From: Candidatus Eisenbergiella merdavium
Lineage (GTDB): Bacteria; Bacillota; Clostridia; Lachnospirales; Lachnospiraceae
Length of the DNA stretch: 64,000 bases
Direction: 5' to 3'
Assembly: GCA_019119595.1 (NCBI GenBank)
Contig: DWWS01000031.1
Coordinates: 31,109 to 95,108 of the forward strand
Positions within the stretch are counted from its first letter, which is position 1, and every line of letters starts with the position of its first letter. The position numbers were made by a program, and so were the translations under genes. Shown piece by piece: positions 48,419-58,419 of this stretch. The notes beneath the pieces are model-generated. The model did no database searches and was not told where the DNA came from. It worked only from the letters and a program-made list of their open reading frames with translations.

Positions 48419-48556
48419 AGGTAAGTGTTAAGCTTCGGACAGGAGGAGTAACTGCCCGTTTTTCGGGAAATATGGCCTCTCCGGAGCCGAATGCGCGAAT
48501 GAATGGAAAGGAAGCCGATCCCTTCGGGGGTCGTTACCGCGGAAAGGTTTTTACGA

Positions 48557-51052
48557 ATGGACAACAATAATCTGAACAGCTATAACGGAGGGGGCGGTTA
48601 TAACAACAATAACGGCCAGGGCGGAGACCGGCAGGGCCAGGGAGGCCCCGGAGGACGGCCGCCCGGAAGACAGAATCTGATGATGATCCTGATCGCTGCC
48701 CTGGTAACCCTGGTCTGCATGAGCTTTTTCATGCGGATGTTAAGCGGCGTTTCCAGCCAGGAGATCTCCTATAACGAATTCCTGGAGATGGTCGCGGAGG
48801 GGCGTGTGGAAAGCGTGGAGATCGGAGATTCCCAGATCACCATCATCCCCAAAACGGAGAATGGGAATAACCCGTTCATGCAGCAGCCGGAGATTACCTA
48901 TTATACAGGGCTGGTGGAGGACGATTCGCGGACCCAGTACCTGAAGGACAATGGCGTTGAGATCTACGGAGAGGTCCCGGATAACTCCGGCCTTCTTCTT
49001 TCGATCCTTCTGACCTATGTGCTGCCCTTTGTGGCCATCATCATTCTTTTCAATTTCCTGATGAAGAAGATGTCCGGGGGCGGAGGCCCCATGGGCGTGG
49101 GAAAGAGCAACGCCAAGGTTTACGTGCAGAAGGAAACGGGCGTTACCTTCAAGGACGTTGCGGGCGAGGACGAGGCAAAGGAATCCCTGCAGGAGGTTGT
49201 GGATTTCCTGCACAATCCGGGCAGATATTCCAAGATCGGCGCGAAGCTTCCCAAGGGCGCGCTGCTCGTCGGTCCTCCCGGAACCGGTAAGACGCTTTTG
49301 GCGAAGGCGGTGGCAGGAGAGGCCCATGTGCCCTTTTTCTCCCTGACCGGCTCCGACTTCATCGAGCTTTATGTGGGCGTGGGCGCATCCCGTGTGCGCG
49401 ACCTGTTTAAGGAAGCCACCAAGAACGCGCCGTGCATCATTTTTATAGACGAGATCGACGCCATCGGCCGAAGCCGTGACTCCAAATACGGCGGAGGAAA
49501 CGAGGAGCGCGAGCAGACGCTGAACCAGCTTCTGAGCGAAATGGACGGCTTTGACAGCTCCCGCGGAATCCTGATCCTGGGCGCAACGAACCGCCCGGAG
49601 ATCCTGGATAAGGCGCTGCTGCGTCCCGGACGCTTTGACCGGCAGATCATTGTGGATAAACCGGACTTAAGAGGCCGCGTGGAGATCCTGAAGGTGCATT
49701 CCAAGGATGTCCTGATGGACGAAACCGTGGATCTGGACGCCATCGCGCTGGCCACCAGCGGAGCCGTGGGCTCCGACCTTGCCAATATGATCAACGAGGC
49801 CGCCATCAACGCGGTCAAGCAGGGCAGGGATTACGTCTGCCAGAAGGATCTGTTCGAGGCGGTGGAGCAGGTCTTGGTGGGCAAGGAGAAAAAGGACCGC
49901 ATCATGAGCAAAGAGGAGCGCCGCATCGTTTCCTATCATGAAGTCGGCCACGCGCTGGTATCCGCCCTGCAGAAGAATTCCGAGCCTGTGCAGAAGATCA
50001 CCATCGTTCCCAGGACCATGGGCGCGCTGGGCTATGTGATGCAGGTGCCGGAGGAGGAAAAATTCCTGAATACGGAGGCGGAGCTTCACGCCATGCTGGT
50101 GGGCCTGCTGGCAGGCCGCGCCGCGGAGGAGATCGTCTTCGACACCGTGACCACCGGAGCCTCCAACGATATCGAAAAGGCTACCGGCATCGCAAGGGCG
50201 ATGGTGACCCAGTACGGAATGAGCAAAAAATTCGGCCTGATCGGCCTGCAGACGATAGAGAGCCAGTACCTGGAGGGCCGGGCGGTGATGAACTGCTCGG
50301 ATGTGACCGCTGCGGAGGTGGATTCCGAGGTGATGCGCATTCTGAAGGAATGCTACGACGAGGCCCTGACGCTGCTGCGTGAGAACCGCGCCGTTCTGGA
50401 TAAGATCGCCGCTCATCTGATCGAAAAGGAAACCATCACCGGCAAGGAATTCATGAAGATCTACCGCAGGGAGAAGGGCATCCCTGAGCCGGAAGAAAAG
50501 CCGGAGGACGGCCGTGGTCAGAATCCTGTTGGAGCACAGAGCTCCGCCGTGGTACAGAACCCTGTTGGAGCACAGAACCCCGCTGGGGCACAGAATCCTG
50601 TTGGGGCGCAGAATCCCCATGTGGGAGCTGATCCCTATAGCGGCCAGAACGCCGGCGCACCGGGGCCGGGTGCAGGCTATGGCAGACCGAATCCGGGGAG
50701 CTGGAATCCTGATTCAGGCTATGGCGCGCCGAATCCGGAGAGCTGGAATCCTGATCCAGGCTATGGTATGCCGAATCCGGGAAGCTGGAATCCCGGTCCG
50801 GGCTATGGGGCACCGAATCCGGAGAATCAGAATCCTTCTGCCGGAATACAGGGGGATGGCTGGTGGAACAACAGCGGGAGCGGCATTCCGGAACAGAACC
50901 AAGATTTCTGGACGGACGATGACGGACAGCAGAATGGTCAGGGACAGAGCCATCCCCAGGGGCCGAACCGTCCTCAAGGGCCGAACCGTCCTCAGGGGAC
51001 GGTAGGAAGATTTTCAAACAGAGAGCTTCCTCCGTCGGAACAGGGAAAATAA
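48557..51052 (+). CDS. ftsH: ATP-dependent zinc metalloprotease FtsH with extended repeat-rich C-terminal tail
   Basis: Walker [24 protein letters not shown] zinc motif; C-terminal QNPVGA, GYGxPNPxSWNPDx and NRPQGP repeats. Confidence 0.97.
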   Translation: MDNNNLNSYNGGGGYNNNNGQGGDRQGQGGPGGRPPGRQNLMMILIAALVTLVCMSFFMRMLSGVSSQEISYNEFLEMVAEGRVESVEIGDSQITIIPKTENGNNPFMQQPEITYYTGLVEDDSRTQYLKDNGVEIYGEVPDNSGLLLSILLTYVLPFVAIIILFNFLMKKMSGGGGPMGVGKSNAKVYVQKETGVTFKDVAGEDEAKESLQEVVDFLHNPGRYSKIGAKLPKGALLVGPPGTGKTLLAKAVAGEAHVPFFSLTGSDFIELYVGVGASRVRDLFKEATKNAPCIIFIDEIDAIGRSRDSKYGGGNEEREQTLNQLLSEMDGFDSSRGILILGATNRPEILDKALLRPGRFDRQIIVDKPDLRGRVEILKVHSKDVLMDETVDLDAIALATSGAVGSDLANMINEAAINAVKQGRDYVCQKDLFEAVEQVLVGKEKKDRIMSKEERRIVSYHEVGHALVSALQKNSEPVQKITIVPRTMGALGYVMQVPEEEKFLNTEAELHAMLVGLLAGRAAEEIVFDTVTTGASNDIEKATGIARAMVTQYGMSKKFGLIGLQTIESQYLEGRAVMNCSDVTAAEVDSEVMRILKECYDEALTLLRENRAVLDKIAAHLIEKETITGKEFMKIYRREKGIPEPEEKPEDGRGQNPVGAQSSAVVQNPVGAQNPAGAQNPVGAQNPHVGADPYSGQNAGAPGPGAGYGRPNPGSWNPDSGYGAPNPESWNPDPGYGMPNPGSWNPGPGYGAPNPENQNPSAGIQGDGWWNNSGSGIPEQNQDFWTDDDGQQNGQGQSHPQGPNRPQGPNRPQGTVGRFSNRELPPSEQGK
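50675..50830 (+). repeat. Four 42-bp tandem coding repeats in ftsH
   Basis: Units begin at 50675, 50717, 50759 and 50801 (ggctatgg...ccgaatccgg..agctggaatcc). Confidence 0.9.
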
Positions 51053-51099
51053 AAACAGCTTAAACGGCCACAGCCGCTAAGGAGGCCTGGCATTACGGT

Positions 51100-51143
51100 G
51101 GGAAGCCGTCTTCAGAGGATATGGAGACGGCTTTCCCTGGTTT
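51100..51143 (+). terminator. Terminator after ftsH
   Basis: gggaagccgtct...agacggctttccc followed by tggtttt. Confidence 0.65.
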
Positions 51144-51213
51144 TATGGAGCGACGGGCGCGTTTTTCGGCGCAGTAAAACTGCGTTTTACTACGCCTCAG
51201 CATGGAGGAAAAC

Positions 51214-53085
51214 ATGTTTCATTTTGAGGAAGAGCTGAAAAAGCTCCCGGCAAAGCCGGGGGTTTATATCATGCATGACAAGGACGACGCCATCATCTAT
51301 GTGGGAAAGGCGATCAGCCTGAGGAACCGGGTGCGTTCCTATTTTCGGGAAAGCACGAACAAAAGCCCGAAAATTGAAAAGATGGTGACGAAGATCGCCC
51401 GCTTCGAGTATATTGTGACCGATTCGGAGCTGGAGGCGCTGGTGCTGGAAAATAACCTGATCAAGGAACATAATCCAAAATACAACACCATGCTGAAGGA
51501 CGACAAAACCTATCCTTATATTAAGGTAACGATGGGGGAGGATTTTCCAAGGGTGCTGTTTTCCAGGCAGATGAAAAAGGATAAATCCCGCTACTTCGGG
51601 CCGTTTACCTCCGCGTTCGCGGTGAAGGAAACCATCGATCTGATCAACAAGCTGTACCGGCTGCGCACCTGCAGCCGGGTGCTTCCAAGGGATATCGGGC
51701 TGGAGCGTCCCTGCCTGAATTATCACATCGGGCAGTGCATGGCTCCCTGCCAGGAATATGTGACGAAGGAGGAGTACCGCGCGCAGGTGGAGCAGGCGCT
51801 GGACTTCCTGAACGGAAACTACGCGCCGATCCTGAACAACCTGAAGCAGAAAATGGAGGAGGCGTCGGAGAATCTGGAATTTGAGGAGGCCATCCGCTAC
51901 CGGGATCTGTACAACAGCGTGAAGCAGGTGGCTCAGAAGCAGAAGATCACGGACAGCGACGGGGAGGATAAGGATGTCATCGCCCTGGCGAGGGATGAAA
52001 ATGACGCGGTGGTTCAGGTCTTTTTTGTCAGAGGAGGTAAGCTGATCGGCAGGGAGCACTTCATCATGACCCGGACGCAGGACTGCACGCAGGCGCAGGT
52101 CCTGCTGGATTTTGTCAAGCAGTTTTATGCGGGCACGCCCTTCATTCCCAGAGAGCTGATGCTGCAGCATGAGATCGAGGACATTCCGGTGCTGGAGCAG
52201 TGGCTTTCCGCCAGAAAAGGAAGCCGGGTGTATATTCGCGTGCCCAAAAAGGGAACCAAAGAAAAGCTGGTGGAGCTTGCGGCGACCAACGCGGCACTGG
52301 TTTTGAGCAAGGACCGGGAGCGGATCAAGCGGGAGGAGGGCCGCACCATCGGCGCGGTCAAAGAAATCTGCGCCCTGCTGTCCCTTCCGGAGGTTAATCG
52401 GATGGAGGCCTTCGATATTTCCAACATCAGCGGCTTTGAAAACGTGGGTTCCATGGTGGTTTATGAAAAAGGGAAACCGAAACGCAGCGATTACCGGAAA
52501 TTCAAGATCAAAACGGTAGCAGGGCCTGACGACTACGCCTGCATGAAGGAGGTGCTGACCAGGCGCTTTAAGCACGGAATGGAGGAATCGAAGGAGCTTG
52601 AGGAAAAGCAGATGGAAAAGGAATTCGGCAGCTTCACCCGCTTCCCTGATCTCCTCCTGATGGACGGAGGTAAGGGCCAGGTCAACGTGGCTCTTCAGGT
52701 GCTTGAGGAGCTTGGGCTGTCCATTCCGGTCTGCGGCATGGTCAAGGACGACAACCACAGGACGAGAGGGCTGTATTATCAGAACCGGGAGATCGAGATC
52801 GATACCAGGAGCGAGGGCTTCAAGCTCATCACCAGGATTCAGGACGAGGCGCACCGCTTCGCCATCGAATACCACCGTTCTCTGCGGAGCAAGGAGCAGG
52901 TGCGTTCCGTGCTGGACGGAATCCCCGGAGTGGGCCCGGCAAGGAGAAAGGCCCTGATGCGGGACTTCAAATCCATCGAGGAGATCCGCCAGGCCGACGC
53001 GGAAAGACTGGCCCAGGTGCCGGAGATTCCCGAACACGTTGCGGAAGAAATCTATTCTTTTTTTCATGGTTCTGTGTTAAAATAA
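51214..53085 (+). CDS. uvrC: Excinuclease ABC subunit C
   Basis: GIY-YIG domain ([31 protein letters not shown]), UvrC homology and C-terminal HhH ([22 protein letters not shown]). Confidence 0.97.
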   Translation: MFHFEEELKKLPAKPGVYIMHDKDDAIIYVGKAISLRNRVRSYFRESTNKSPKIEKMVTKIARFEYIVTDSELEALVLENNLIKEHNPKYNTMLKDDKTYPYIKVTMGEDFPRVLFSRQMKKDKSRYFGPFTSAFAVKETIDLINKLYRLRTCSRVLPRDIGLERPCLNYHIGQCMAPCQEYVTKEEYRAQVEQALDFLNGNYAPILNNLKQKMEEASENLEFEEAIRYRDLYNSVKQVAQKQKITDSDGEDKDVIALARDENDAVVQVFFVRGGKLIGREHFIMTRTQDCTQAQVLLDFVKQFYAGTPFIPRELMLQHEIEDIPVLEQWLSARKGSRVYIRVPKKGTKEKLVELAATNAALVLSKDRERIKREEGRTIGAVKEICALLSLPEVNRMEAFDISNISGFENVGSMVVYEKGKPKRSDYRKFKIKTVAGPDDYACMKEVLTRRFKHGMEESKELEEKQMEKEFGSFTRFPDLLLMDGGKGQVNVALQVLEELGLSIPVCGMVKDDNHRTRGLYYQNREIEIDTRSEGFKLITRIQDEAHRFAIEYHRSLRSKEQVRSVLDGIPGVGPARRKALMRDFKSIEEIRQADAERLAQVPEIPEHVAEEIYSFFHGSVLK

Positions 53086-53186
53086 GCACAGATAAACGGC
53101 TCCTGTCCGGAAGGCCGCCCGCGGAGGGCGCATGTCCGTCCGGAGTGCACATTGCAACAGACAGAAAAAAGAAAGTGGAGGTAGTC

Positions 53187-54128
53187 ATGCCGCATGTAAA
53201 TCTGACCGAGGTCATAGCGAAAATGAAGCTGGAAAACCTGACGCCTGAGGTTGAGGTGAAGGGGATCAAGATCACACAGCCTGACGTCAACAGACCGGCG
53301 CTTCAGCTCGCCGGTTATTTTGAGCATCATGAACCCACGCGGGTGCAGATCATCGGATTTGTGGAATATTCCTATATGGAAGCCATGCCGGAGGAGAGAA
53401 AGCTGGAAATTTACAATCAGTTTTTCTCCTATACCATGCCCTGCATCGTTTACTGCAGGGAGCTGAAGCCGGATCCGCTGTTTCGGCAGATCGCCATCGA
53501 GAAAAAGGTGCCGATCCTGATGACGAAGAAGGCCACTTCCGCCTTCAAGGCGGAGATCATCCGCTGGCTGAACGTGAAGCTTGCGCCCTGCATTTCCGTG
53601 CACGGCGTGCTGGTGGACGTTTACGGCGAAGGCGTTCTGATCACCGGTGAAAGCGGGATCGGAAAATCTGAAGCTGCGCTGGAGCTGATCCGGAGAGGCC
53701 ATCGTCTGGTTTCCGACGATGTGGTTGAGATCCGCAAGGTCAGCGACGACACGCTGATCGGAACCGCGCCGGATATCACAAAGCATTTTATCGAGCTGCG
53801 GGGCATCGGGATCATTGATGTCAAGACCCTGTACGGTATTTCCAGCGTCAGGGATACCCAGAACATCGATCTGGTCATCCGCCTGGAGGACTGGAACAAG
53901 GACAAGGAGTACGACAGGCTGGGGCTGGAGGAGGAATATACCGAATACCTCGGAAACAAGGTGGTCTGCCACAGCATCCCGATCCGTCCGGGCCGGAACC
54001 TGGCGGTGATCTGCGAATCGGCGGCGGTAAACCACCGGCAGAAGAAGATGGGCTACAACGCGGCGCAGGAGCTGTACACGCGCGTACAGAACTCCCTGGC
54101 CCGCAGAAGAGAAGAGGACGACGAATAG
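53187..54128 (+). CDS. hprK: HPr kinase/phosphorylase
   Basis: Walker A GESGIGKSEAALELIRRGHRLVSDDVVEI; RGIGIIDVKTLYG. Confidence 0.97.
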   Translation: MPHVNLTEVIAKMKLENLTPEVEVKGIKITQPDVNRPALQLAGYFEHHEPTRVQIIGFVEYSYMEAMPEERKLEIYNQFFSYTMPCIVYCRELKPDPLFRQIAIEKKVPILMTKKATSAFKAEIIRWLNVKLAPCISVHGVLVDVYGEGVLITGESGIGKSEAALELIRRGHRLVSDDVVEIRKVSDDTLIGTAPDITKHFIELRGIGIIDVKTLYGISSVRDTQNIDLVIRLEDWNKDKEYDRLGLEEEYTEYLGNKVVCHSIPIRPGRNLAVICESAAVNHRQKKMGYNAAQELYTRVQNSLARRREEDDE

Positions 54129-54141
54129 GGAGGAGAAAAAA

Positions 54142-55077
54142 GTGAGATATTGTTTTGGTGTGGACGTGGGAGGAACCACGGTCAAGCTCGGATTCTTTGA
54201 TGAAGAAGGAAACCTTCTGGAAAAGTGGGAGATCCCGACGAGAACGGAGGATAACGGAAAGCATATCCTGCCCGACGTGGCGGCAAGCATTCTGGACAAA
54301 ATGAAGGAGCGGGAGGTCTCGAGAGAGGACATCGTCGGCGTGGGAATCGACGCGCCGGGCCCCATCGACGCGAAGGGCACGGTGTACGTTGCGGTAAACC
54401 TGGGCTGGGGAACCTTCAGCCTGAAGAACGAGCTCCAGAGCCTGCTGAATCTGCCCGTGGAGGCCGGAAATGACGCCAATGTGGCAGCGCTCGGAGAAAT
54501 GTGGAAGGGCGGCGGTCAGGGCTATTCCAACGTTGTTGTGGTAACGCTGGGAACCGGCGTGGGCGGCGGTATCATCGTGGACGGAAAGATCCTTTCCGGA
54601 GCCACCGGATCGGGCGGCGAGATCGGCCATATCCATGTGATGGATTCGGAAACGGAGCCCTGCAACTGCGGCAACTGCGGCTGTCTGGAGCAGTATACCT
54701 CCGCTACGGGAATCGTGCGTCTTGCGAAGCGCCGTCTGGCAGAGGATGATAAGTCCAGCGTGCTGAGAGAGTGCGCCAATATTTCCGCCAAAACCGTGTT
54801 CGATGCGGTGAAGGACGGGGATGAGCTGGCGATCGAGGTGGCGGAGCGTTTCGGACAGATTCTCGGAAAAGCCCTTGCCGGAATCGCGGCAGTGGTGAAT
54901 CCGGAGATTTTTGTAATCGGAGGAGGCGTTTCCAAGGCAGGTCCGATCCTTCTGGATTATATTCAGAAAAATTATATGCAGGCTGCGTTTACCGGAGCCC
55001 GCGGGGCGCTGTTTTCTCTGGCGACGCTGGGAAATGACGCCGGAATCTACGGAGCGGCGAAGCTGGTTCTGGATTAA
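54142..55077 (+). CDS. ROK family glucokinase
   Basis: FGVDVGGTTVKLGFFDEEG; ROK motif CNCGNCGCLEQYTSATG. Confidence 0.94.
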   Translation: MRYCFGVDVGGTTVKLGFFDEEGNLLEKWEIPTRTEDNGKHILPDVAASILDKMKEREVSREDIVGVGIDAPGPIDAKGTVYVAVNLGWGTFSLKNELQSLLNLPVEAGNDANVAALGEMWKGGGQGYSNVVVVTLGTGVGGGIIVDGKILSGATGSGGEIGHIHVMDSETEPCNCGNCGCLEQYTSATGIVRLAKRRLAEDDKSSVLRECANISAKTVFDAVKDGDELAIEVAERFGQILGKALAGIAAVVNPEIFVIGGGVSKAGPILLDYIQKNYMQAAFTGARGALFSLATLGNDAGIYGAAKLVLD

Positions 55078-55138
55078 AGAAGCCGGAAACGGCATAGGAT
55101 AAAGACAGAAGTAAAATTATGAGGAATGGGAGCCGGCA

Positions 55139-56050
55139 GTGAGCAAAGCTTTATTGGAATTTCTGGCAAGTGTGGTGCCAGAGCAGAATATCAGTCAGCA
55201 GGAACCGATGTCCGAGCATACGACCTTCCGTGTGGGAGGTCCGGCGGAGGTGTTCGTGACGGTGGACGACAGAGAACAGCTGCAAAAAGTGATCCGCTAT
55301 CTGAACCTGACAGGATGGCCGTATTTCCTGCTGGGAAACGGGAGCAATCTCCTGGTGGGAGATAAGGGCTACAGAGGCGTGGTGATCCGGCTGGGCCAGG
55401 AATTTGCAAATGTAAAAATGGAAGGAGACCGGCTGACCTGCGGGGCAGCCGTTTCTCTGGCAAAGGCGGCAAAAACGGCCATGGAGAACGGTTTTTCCGG
55501 TCTGGAATTCGCGTCCGGCATTCCCGGAAGCATGGGAGGCGGCGTCCGGATGAACGCGGGAGCCTACGGCGGAGAGCTGGGAGAGCTGGTGGAATCGGTT
55601 CTGGTGATGGCGAAGGACGGAAGCCTCATGGAGCTGGACAATGATACCATGGAGTTCGGCTATCGGAAAAGCGTGCTGAGAGACAGACCCTACGCGGTCC
55701 TGGAGGTGACGATGAAGCTTCAGGAGGGTGTCCGTGAGGAGATCCTGGCCAAAATGAACGAGCTTGGGATGAAGCGGCGGCAGAAGCAGCCGCTGGAATA
55801 TGCCAGCGCCGGCAGCACTTTTAAGCGGCCGGAGGGGTATTTTGCCGGAAAGCTGATCATGGATGCCGGCCTTCGGGGCATGCGGATCGGGGGCGCAAGG
55901 GTGTCGGATAAGCACTGCGGCTTCATCATCAACGACGGAACGGCGACCGCGGCGGACATTGCGGAGCTGATCGAGGAGGTTTCCGAGACAGTGAAGGAAA
56001 AATTCGGCGTGAGGCTGGAGCCGGAGATCATTTTTCTCGGGGATTTTTAA
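55139..56050 (+). CDS. murB: UDP-N-acetylenolpyruvoylglucosamine reductase
   Basis: HTTFRVGGPAEVFV, YFLLGNGSNLLVGDKGYRGVVI, ASAGSTFKRPEGYFAGKLIMDAGLRG. Confidence 0.97.
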   Translation: MSKALLEFLASVVPEQNISQQEPMSEHTTFRVGGPAEVFVTVDDREQLQKVIRYLNLTGWPYFLLGNGSNLLVGDKGYRGVVIRLGQEFANVKMEGDRLTCGAAVSLAKAAKTAMENGFSGLEFASGIPGSMGGGVRMNAGAYGGELGELVESVLVMAKDGSLMELDNDTMEFGYRKSVLRDRPYAVLEVTMKLQEGVREEILAKMNELGMKRRQKQPLEYASAGSTFKRPEGYFAGKLIMDAGLRGMRIGGARVSDKHCGFIINDGTATAADIAELIEEVSETVKEKFGVRLEPEIIFLGDF

Positions 56051-56080
56051 ATACCGGATGTACCATTGGAGGAATGACGG

Positions 56081-56941
56081 GTGAGATTCGTAGTAGTAAC
56101 TGGAATGAGCGGGGGCGGAAAAAGCACGGCGATGAAGTTTCTGGAGGACGCCGGCTTTTTCTGCGTGGACAACCTGCCCGTGCCGCTGATCGAGAAATTT
56201 ATGGAGCTGCTCACGATGCCGAACAACGAGATATCCAAGGCCGCCCTGGGCCTGGATGTACGCGCGGAGCAGACCTTTGGAGAAGCGCTGAAGATCCTTG
56301 ACAGAATGCGGCAGAACGGCTTTATTTTTGAAATTCTTTTCATGGATGCGGGAGACAACACACTGGTGAAGCGATATAAGGAAACACGCCGCATGCATCC
56401 GCTCTGTACGCCACAGAATAACAGGATCGAGGACGGGATCCGTAGGGAGAGACAGATTCTTGCGGACATGAAAAAGCGCGCCGACTATATCATTGATACC
56501 TCAAAGCTTCTGACCCGTGAGCTGAAGGAAGAAATAGACAGGATTTTTGTTCAGAACGGGGAATATAATAACCTTATGGTCAGCATCGTGTCCTTCGGCT
56601 TCAAGCACGGGATCCCGGCGGATGCAGACCTGGTTTTTGACGTGAGGTTTCTCCCAAATCCCTTCTATATCGACGAGCTGAAGTATATGACCGGAAACGA
56701 TAAGGGTGTGCAGGACTACGTGATGAGCTTCCCGGAGGCGGGGCAGTTTCTGGACAAACTGACGGACATGCTTCTTTTTCTGATCCCGAATTATATTAAG
56801 GAAGGAAAATATCAGCTTGTGGTCGGAATCGGCTGTACGGGAGGAAAGCACCGCAGCGTCACCCTTGCCAACGAGCTGTATGAGAGGCTTAAGGGAAAGG
56901 GAAGCTACGGACTGACGATCAGCCACAGAGATGTGCGCTGA
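56081..56941 (+). CDS. rapZ: RNase adapter protein RapZ / YvcJ family
   Basis: VVVTGMSGGGKSTAMKFLEDAGFFCVDNLPVPLI; GIGCTGGKHRSVTLANEL. Confidence 0.97.
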   Translation: MRFVVVTGMSGGGKSTAMKFLEDAGFFCVDNLPVPLIEKFMELLTMPNNEISKAALGLDVRAEQTFGEALKILDRMRQNGFIFEILFMDAGDNTLVKRYKETRRMHPLCTPQNNRIEDGIRRERQILADMKKRADYIIDTSKLLTRELKEEIDRIFVQNGEYNNLMVSIVSFGFKHGIPADADLVFDVRFLPNPFYIDELKYMTGNDKGVQDYVMSFPEAGQFLDKLTDMLLFLIPNYIKEGKYQLVVGIGCTGGKHRSVTLANELYERLKGKGSYGLTISHRDVR

Positions 56942-56957
56942 CAGGAATGAGGATGGA

Positions 56958-58004
56958 ATGTCTTTTTCAGGAACGGTAAAGGAAGAGCTGCTGAAGCATG
57001 TGCCGGCGGCACGGCATTGCCAGATTGCGGAGCTGGCCGCGATCCTGCATTTCTGCGGCCATTATGAAGGCCTGGATCAGGAGACTGCGCAGGATATCCC
57101 TGCCGGCTCAGCCTGGCCGAATGGAAAGAATGTATTTGTGCAAAATGCTGAAAAAACAGATAAAAATACAGTGAAGTTGTTCGTTCAGGCCGAAAATGAG
57201 GCGGTTGTCAGAAAATGCTTTACATTGTTAAGGAAAACATTTAATATAAATACTAGCGTAAATGAGACATTTTCAAAAAAAACCGCAGGAAGACCGGCTT
57301 CCTGCAGTATTCTTCTGGAAAAGCCAGAGGAGGCCGCACAGGTTCTCCAGGCTGCAAAGTTCATGGATAAAGACGGCAGACTTACGGATCTACGGGACCC
57401 GGTGAGTTCTCTGATCATTAAAAACGCGTGCTGCCAGAGGGCATTCCTGAGAGGAGCGTTTCTTGCGGCGGGCTCCATGAGCGATCCGGAAAAGAGCTAT
57501 CATCTGGAGATCGTCTGTACAAATGCCGCGCAGGCGGAACAGATCTGCTCTATTCTGCTTCTTTTTCAGGTGGAAGCAAGAATCGTACAGCGTAAGAAGT
57601 ATCAGATCGTATATATGAAGGATGGTGCGGGGATTTCGGATTTCCTGAATATCGTGGAGGCCCACGTATCCCTGATGACATTTGAAAATTACAGAATTGT
57701 GAAGGAAATGCGCAATTCCGTAAACAGAAGAGTAAACTGTGAAACAGCAAATATCAGCAAGACAGTCAGCGCATCCACCCGCCAGGTGGACGACATTCTG
57801 TTTCTGAAGCAGAAGTACGGACTGGCCAATCTCCCGGAGAATCTGCGCGAGATGGCTGAGGTGCGGCTTGAAAATCCTGATGCTCCTCTTCGGGAGCTGG
57901 GGGAATATCTGAATCCTCCGGTGGGAAAATCAGGAGTGAATCACAGGCTTCGTAAGCTGAGCGAGCTTGCAGACAGGCTCAGAGAAGGGCCGAAAGAGCA
58001 GTAA
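56958..58004 (+). CDS. whiA: DNA-binding protein WhiA
   Basis: MSFSGTVKEELLKH; RRVNCETANISKTVSASTRQVDDILFL; LGEYLNPPVGKSGVNHRLRKLSELADRLR. Confidence 0.96.
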   Translation: MSFSGTVKEELLKHVPAARHCQIAELAAILHFCGHYEGLDQETAQDIPAGSAWPNGKNVFVQNAEKTDKNTVKLFVQAENEAVVRKCFTLLRKTFNINTSVNETFSKKTAGRPASCSILLEKPEEAAQVLQAAKFMDKDGRLTDLRDPVSSLIIKNACCQRAFLRGAFLAAGSMSDPEKSYHLEIVCTNAAQAEQICSILLLFQVEARIVQRKKYQIVYMKDGAGISDFLNIVEAHVSLMTFENYRIVKEMRNSVNRRVNCETANISKTVSASTRQVDDILFLKQKYGLANLPENLREMAEVRLENPDAPLRELGEYLNPPVGKSGVNHRLRKLSELADRLREGPKEQ

Positions 58005-58017
58005 AGGAGGAGAAATT

Positions 58018-58278
58018 ATGAAAATGAAGGCAGTCAAAATTCAGCTGAGCAGCGGACTGGAGGCGAGACCGGTTGCGATGCTCGTGCAGGTGGCAAGCCA
58101 GCATGACAGCACCGTATATCTGGAATCCGAAGGACGCCGCGTCAATGCCAAGAGCATTATGGGTATGATGAGTCTGGGTCTGGACACCGGAGAGATGGTG
58201 ACGGTGATCGCGGATGGCCCGGATGAGGAAACGGCAGTAGAGGATATCGCAAAATATCTGTGCAGCGGAAAAGAATAA
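58018..58278 (+). CDS. HPr-like/Crh-like protein with Glu15 in place of the phosphorylatable His
   Basis: MKMKAVKIQLSSGLEARPVAMLVQVASQHDSTVYLESEGRRVNAKSIMGMMSLGL; E at residue 15, S at residue 46; rapZ-whiA-crh synteny. Confidence 0.92.
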   Translation: MKMKAVKIQLSSGLEARPVAMLVQVASQHDSTVYLESEGRRVNAKSIMGMMSLGLDTGEMVTVIADGPDEETAVEDIAKYLCSGKE

Positions 58279-58291
58279 TTCAGGCAATATG

Positions 58292-58317
58292 ATATATGTA
58301 ATCTGTATTACATATAT
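58292..58317. repeat. Perfect AT-rich inverted repeat
   Basis: atatatgtaat-ctgt-attacatatat. Confidence 0.85.
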
Positions 58318-58341
58318 TGCACAGGCGTTCAGATAAAGAGG

Positions 58342-58367
58342 AAGGAGCATGATTCATGCTCCTTTTT
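58342..58367 (+). terminator. Intrinsic terminator at end of hprK-crh run
   Basis: aaggagcatga-t-tcatgctcctttttat. Confidence 0.75.
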
Positions 58368-58419
58368 ATCATTAAGAAAGCCCGCTGCGTTTTGAAGTTC
58401 GGAAGGGAGGCGTTCATTC

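Noticed and set aside
48467-48566. Upstream [35 protein letters not shown] overlapping the ftsH start
   Set aside because: No clear RBS and no distinctive composition; not enough to call a leader peptide.
50451-51017. Minus-strand Ser/Asp-rich repeat ORF opposite the ftsH tail
   Set aside because: By-product of the tandem repeats in ftsH read on the opposite strand.
51190-53067. 625-aa minus-strand ORF opposite uvrC
   Set aside because: Exact shadow of a well-supported gene; no motif or RBS support.
53064-54479. 471-aa and 406-aa minus-strand ORFs opposite hprK/glucokinase
   Set aside because: Shadow ORFs; plus-strand products are strongly identified.
55151-56398. 415-aa minus-strand ORF opposite murB/rapZ
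   Set aside because: Shadow ORF; no supporting motif.
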